From assembly GCA_002104935.1 (NCBI GenBank), contig MCGT01000006.1, positions 496,001 through 560,000 on the forward strand: a DNA stretch of 64,000 nucleotides. Reading direction: 5' to 3'. Below, in pieces: positions 60,297-64,000 of the stretch. Both the position numbers and the translations under genes were made by a program. This stretch comes from Hesseltinella vesiculosa. Lineage: Eukaryota > Mucoromycota > Mucoromycetes > Mucorales > Cunninghamellaceae. The first letter of the stretch is position 1. Each line of letters begins with the position of its first letter. The notes beneath the pieces are model-generated. The model made no database searches, was not told where the DNA came from, and saw only the letters and a program-made list of their open reading frames with translations.

Positions 60297-60810
60297 GTTA
60301 CCCAAGCAATGGCTATTAAATTAGAATGTGTCACCTTGGCTTTTTTTTTTCATTGTCTTTTCGCTTTCCCCGGAATTTCCTTTCTTTTTTGAAGAGCGGC
60401 AAAAGGAGCCAATTTTTTTTTTTTAATTTGACACGAGCTGGTTAAGCCTTGGGATGAGATTGGTCGAGTAGAGGTAAAGAAAGAAATGGCAACTTCATTT
60501 GCCATAAAAAAGCCTTAATTGGTATGACATGAACTGTTGTACGAGATCCACAGTCAGTTATTGTTTTATCCGTTTTTAAACTTTTTTCTTTTCCAGTGGA
60601 GAAGTGAGAAGGGAATGGGGGTCAAGCGGAGAAGGAGGGCATGGAAAAGCCAATTTCTTTCTTTTTTTTTTTTCTTTGTTCTTTTTCTTTGTTCTTTTGG
60701 TTCTTATTCTTCCCATTGTTGGAATCTCTTTTTGGCTGTTCTCTTCCCATTAGAACATTTCTTCTTGCTTTTTGATTTGCAAAAGACGAGTCATAAGAAA
60801 ATTGCATTGA
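60297..60810. other. Intergenic region
   Basis: Spacer before the RasGEF gene, with T-rich tracts at 60655-60720. No gene is seen. Confidence 0.5.
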
Positions 60811-63800
60811 ATGAATACTGACGCCCCCGCTCCAAGACTCGTATGCCGGGTCCGAGCTCTTTATGCCTACACGGCCCAAGACGGATCGTCCTTGTCTTTT
60901 AAAAATGGCGACATCATTGATGTCTTGGCTCAGTTACCTTCTGGCTGGTGGGATGGTCTGTAAGTGATGCGGCCTTGGACTATGAACACAAAATGAACTG
61001 ACTCATTTATTTCGCTCGCTCCATTTGAATTCTCTAGCTGCAATGGCACCCGTGGATGGTTCCCTAGTAACTATACCCAAGTCATTGAAGACGCAGTGGA
61101 TGCACCGGCTCAGGTATAAAAAAAAAAAAAAATAAAAAAAAGGAAAAACATGGCCTTGGAAAAAGAAGAAACATAGCTGAAACATCATGCACTTTTTTTT
61201 TCCCACCTCCCATTCGGCCAACGACCAACAGGTTGAAAACATTGACGCCGAGCCCACCTTGCCAGCACAAGAACTCGCTCCACAACAAGAGATCGCCACA
61301 CCTGCCTCGCCTTCCTCATCTGTGCAACCACCACGCCCATTATTTGATGATCAGCTCTCCTTGGCCTCCTCCAGCTGGACTGCTGAAAAGAGCAGGAATG
61401 GCGACACCTACAACACTGAAAGCGACCCTTCCAACACGAATGCTGCTGCCTTGCCCAGCCGCGCCCTGGATGACACCACCGCCGCTACTTCGGTAGATGT
61501 CGATCCTTCCAGCTTAGGCTCACGCAACGGCTCCATCGAAAGTTCAAGGCTGTATTCGATTGACTCAAACATGCTGGCCTCTAGTGGTGACGATTATGAC
61601 GACGAGTGGCTCGACGACGAACAACGTCCTGTAAGTCAACGTCTACCAGCCATTGAAAAAGAGTGGCTCAGGGTCGGACAGGCATTAAAAATGATGGTGT
61701 AACATGGAATGAGCTCGCGCATTTGATCTGACTTTTTTTTCCTCGTAGCTGCCTGCACCTTGGATTCATCGTTCATTACCTCAAGGCGGCACCTGCTTTT
61801 ACAATATGACCACCCATGAAATAGCCTGGGACATCAACGATATTCGACCAGAAAAAAACCGCGAGCTTTCAGTAAGACAACACCCCCTTTTTTTTAAAAA
61901 AAAACATGACGCTCATTTTTCTTGTTTTTCCCTTTTTTTTTTTTTAGATCGACTCGACTAATTCCCAAGGCTCTTCCGATGCGCCACGACCTTACCCACG
62001 CTCACCCGCCCGACGCATGTCATCCCGTCGAGGCTCGGTCATCAACATCAATGAACCCTTGACCTGGAAAAAACTGTCGATCCACGTCGCCCTGGCCATC
62101 CACAATCTAAACATCGCAGCCCGCCACACCAACAACTTGCCGGCGGCCCAGTTTGAGGAATATACCTCGGCCATCGTCGACGCCATTCGCCTGATGCTGC
62201 TGGCCTCTGGCACGGTCGACAAGGATGAACTTTCGCTGCGGGCCCACCCAGTGCTCAAGGCTCACCATCGCACCATGATGGCCTCCTTGGCCAAGCTGAT
62301 CCTGTCCACCCAGACCTGCACTCATGACTATACCAAACAAACCATGGCGAAAATGCTTGCTGACGGTAATGAGCTGCTGCTGGCCACCCGCAACTTCATC
62401 AGCACCTGCGAAGCCATCCCCATCGCCGTGCGTCACATCGACCCGCACCTCCTTGCGGACCACCCCAAACAAGGTAACTCCTTGCGCTACACCCTGGACG
62501 GTGAACTTGCCGAGAACATAGAGGCTTATGGCAACAACATCCAAGAATCCATCGACGCCATGATCACCACCATCGAGCAGTTCAAGGAGCAACACCACAT
62601 GGACGCCCTTGCTCATTGCCAGTCGGACCCACCCACCTGCACCACCGCCGAAAAGGCCCAAGCCCCGCCCTGCTGCTTTGCCCCCCAGAGCCAGCCCTAC
62701 CTGGCGTCGCTGTCCGTCTCGCTCTTCAGCCAGTTCCGCAGCTTCAGCCATCAGACCGGCCAGTTCGACGCCATCTTTGACGACATCAACTACCATGGCT
62801 TCCCGCCCGCCGACCTGTCCGAGCTGCGCGAAGCACGCTACACGTTGCTCAACCACATGGGCGCGCTCTTTTGTCAGCTGCAGGCCCTGACCAACGACCG
62901 GGCCAACCACCTGGAGGTGCTCAACACCGTCATCGCCGCCGGCATGAACATCAAGCACACCATTGAAACCATCTGCGGCTGTGTCGACCGCCTGGCCTTT
63001 GATCCTGCCCTGCATGCCGCCTACCAGCAATACCAGCAGGCCAGCGTGACGCCACCCTCGCGCCACTTGTCCAACGCCTCGGCCCACCAGCCATACCAGC
63101 CACCCGTCGTGCCACCGGCGCTGGCTGATCACCTGCCCAACGACGAAGACGATGCCGATAGCTACTACACAGACGTGCAGACCAACAGCATGCAAGAACC
63201 CGAAGACACCAGCGAACACCCAACCTCGCCGCAGGCTCCCGTGCCGCAACAGCCACCACCTGCCCGACAATCCTCAGCCAAGCTCAAGCAATTCTTTGGT
63301 GACGAGATACCCGAAACCATACCTTCCGTCAGTGCGGCGTCGGGGCCCGCCGAGCCCGGCGACCATGGCGTGCAAGAGGCTGACCGGCCGTGGTATCTGC
63401 AGTATGACTACAAGGCCAGCGAGATCGTCTTCAACATGGAAGGCAGTGTCAAAGGAGGCACCTTGGAAGCCCTGGTGGTTCGCCTCACCCTGCATGACTA
63501 TCTGGACATGAACTTCATCAACACGTTCCTGCTGACCTATCGCTCGTTTTCGACCTCGATGCAGCTGCTCAAGCTGCTGGAGCAGCGCTATCTGATCGAG
63601 CAGCCGGCCAACCTGACGCCCGAGCAAGTCGAGACCTGGACCAACAAGAAGCTCAAGCTGATCCGCCTCCGGGTGTTCAATGTGCTCAAGACGTGGCTGG
63701 AAATGGCCTACAACAACGAGGACGACACCGACGTGCTGGACGAGCTGGAACGATTCACGACCACCACCATCCGAAGCACCCTGCGCTTCTCGGCCGAGCA

Positions 63801-64000
63801 ACTCGAACGGCTCATTGCCAAGCGCCGCGCCTCGTCCAAAGACACCCTGAAAAAGATGGTCCTGACCCTGCCCATGTCGCCTCCCATTCCGATCCTGCCG
63901 CGCAACCGCAAGAAGTTCCGTCTGTTGGATCTCGACCCTTTGGAAGTCGCGCGCCAGATGACCATCATGGATTTCAAGCTGTACAGTGCCATCCGTCCCG
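60811..64000 (+). CDS. Cdc25-like Ras guanine-nucleotide exchange factor (5' part)
   Basis: Exons 60811-60959, 61038-61113, 61232-61630, 61749-61871 and 61948 to beyond the window edge, all in phase. An N-terminal SH3 domain spans about residues 10-66 (CRVRALYAYTAQDGSSLSFK, GWWDGL, GTRGWFPSNYTQVIED). A Ser/Thr/Pro linker follows, then a WW domain (LPAPWIHRSLPQGGTCFYNM, then THEIAWDIND). A long helical region then leads to the RasGEF N-terminal (REM) module (GGTLEALVVRLTLHDYLDMN, then FINTFLLTYRSFSTSMQLLK). The catalytic Cdc25 domain starts at FRLLDLDPLEVARQMTIMDF and is cut by the window end. SH3 plus WW plus RasGEF is found in basidiomycete and zygomycete Cdc25/Ste6 proteins, which activate Ras-cAMP signalling. 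The last exon is GC-rich with G/C-ending codons. Confidence 0.92.

Overview
The window looks like nuclear DNA of an early-diverging filamentous fungus, most likely Mucoromycota (Mucorales-like). Genes lie close together on both strands, usually a few hundred bases apart, and are split by many short GT-AG introns of roughly 44-80 nt that are rich in A-runs and T-runs. The protein set is plainly fungal: Set1, Rtt109, Pam17, a Gyp5/EVI5-type TBC protein, a Cdc25-type RasGEF and HIS3. There is no sign of prokaryotic operons, CRISPR arrays or rRNA. No species is assigned. Exon joins were worked out by hand from splice motifs and reading-frame phase.

Layout. 0.4-12.4 kb: a small membrane protein, a COPI-associated/Tvp15-like protein, Pam17, a fucosyltransferase-like type II membrane protein, a TBC RabGAP and an unrecognised 802-residue protein. 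12.4-28 kb: a gene-poor, repeat-rich accessory region. It holds an element with ~145-bp inverted repeats, a near-perfect ~300-bp fold-back palindrome, and a 4.1-kb array of about 12 exon-like modules (~129 nt each) with intron-like spacers. It also holds a divergent histone H2B-like gene and what looks like a relic of the same family. 28-41 kb: a hotdog thioesterase, calreticulin, a DDX42-like RNA helicase, HIS3, a CNH-domain protein, a short Set1-type methyltransferase and an aldehyde dehydrogenase. 42.1-45.5 kb: a complete six-exon Fanzor (eukaryotic TnpB-like RNA-guided nuclease). 45.8-52 kb: succinate dehydrogenase subunit 4, CTP:phosphocholine cytidylyltransferase, a mitochondrial GGQ release-factor-like rescue protein, Rtt109 and two small hypothetical genes. 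52-54 kb: gene-poor, with an in-frame 111-bp duplication. 54-64 kb: a coiled-coil plus W2-domain protein, an FAD monooxygenase, a group II PLP decarboxylase and a Cdc25-like RasGEF that runs off the right edge.

How they work together. Most genes are unrelated housekeeping functions: mitochondrial import and respiration, ER folding, lipid synthesis, histidine synthesis and small-GTPase signalling. A loose chromatin theme runs through the window: Set1 (H3K4 methylation), Rtt109 (H3K56 acetylation) and an H2B-like histone that lacks the lysine normally ubiquitinated upstream of Set1 activity. The most notable mobile-element signal is the apparently intact Fanzor. The most notable unexplained structure is the exon-module array.
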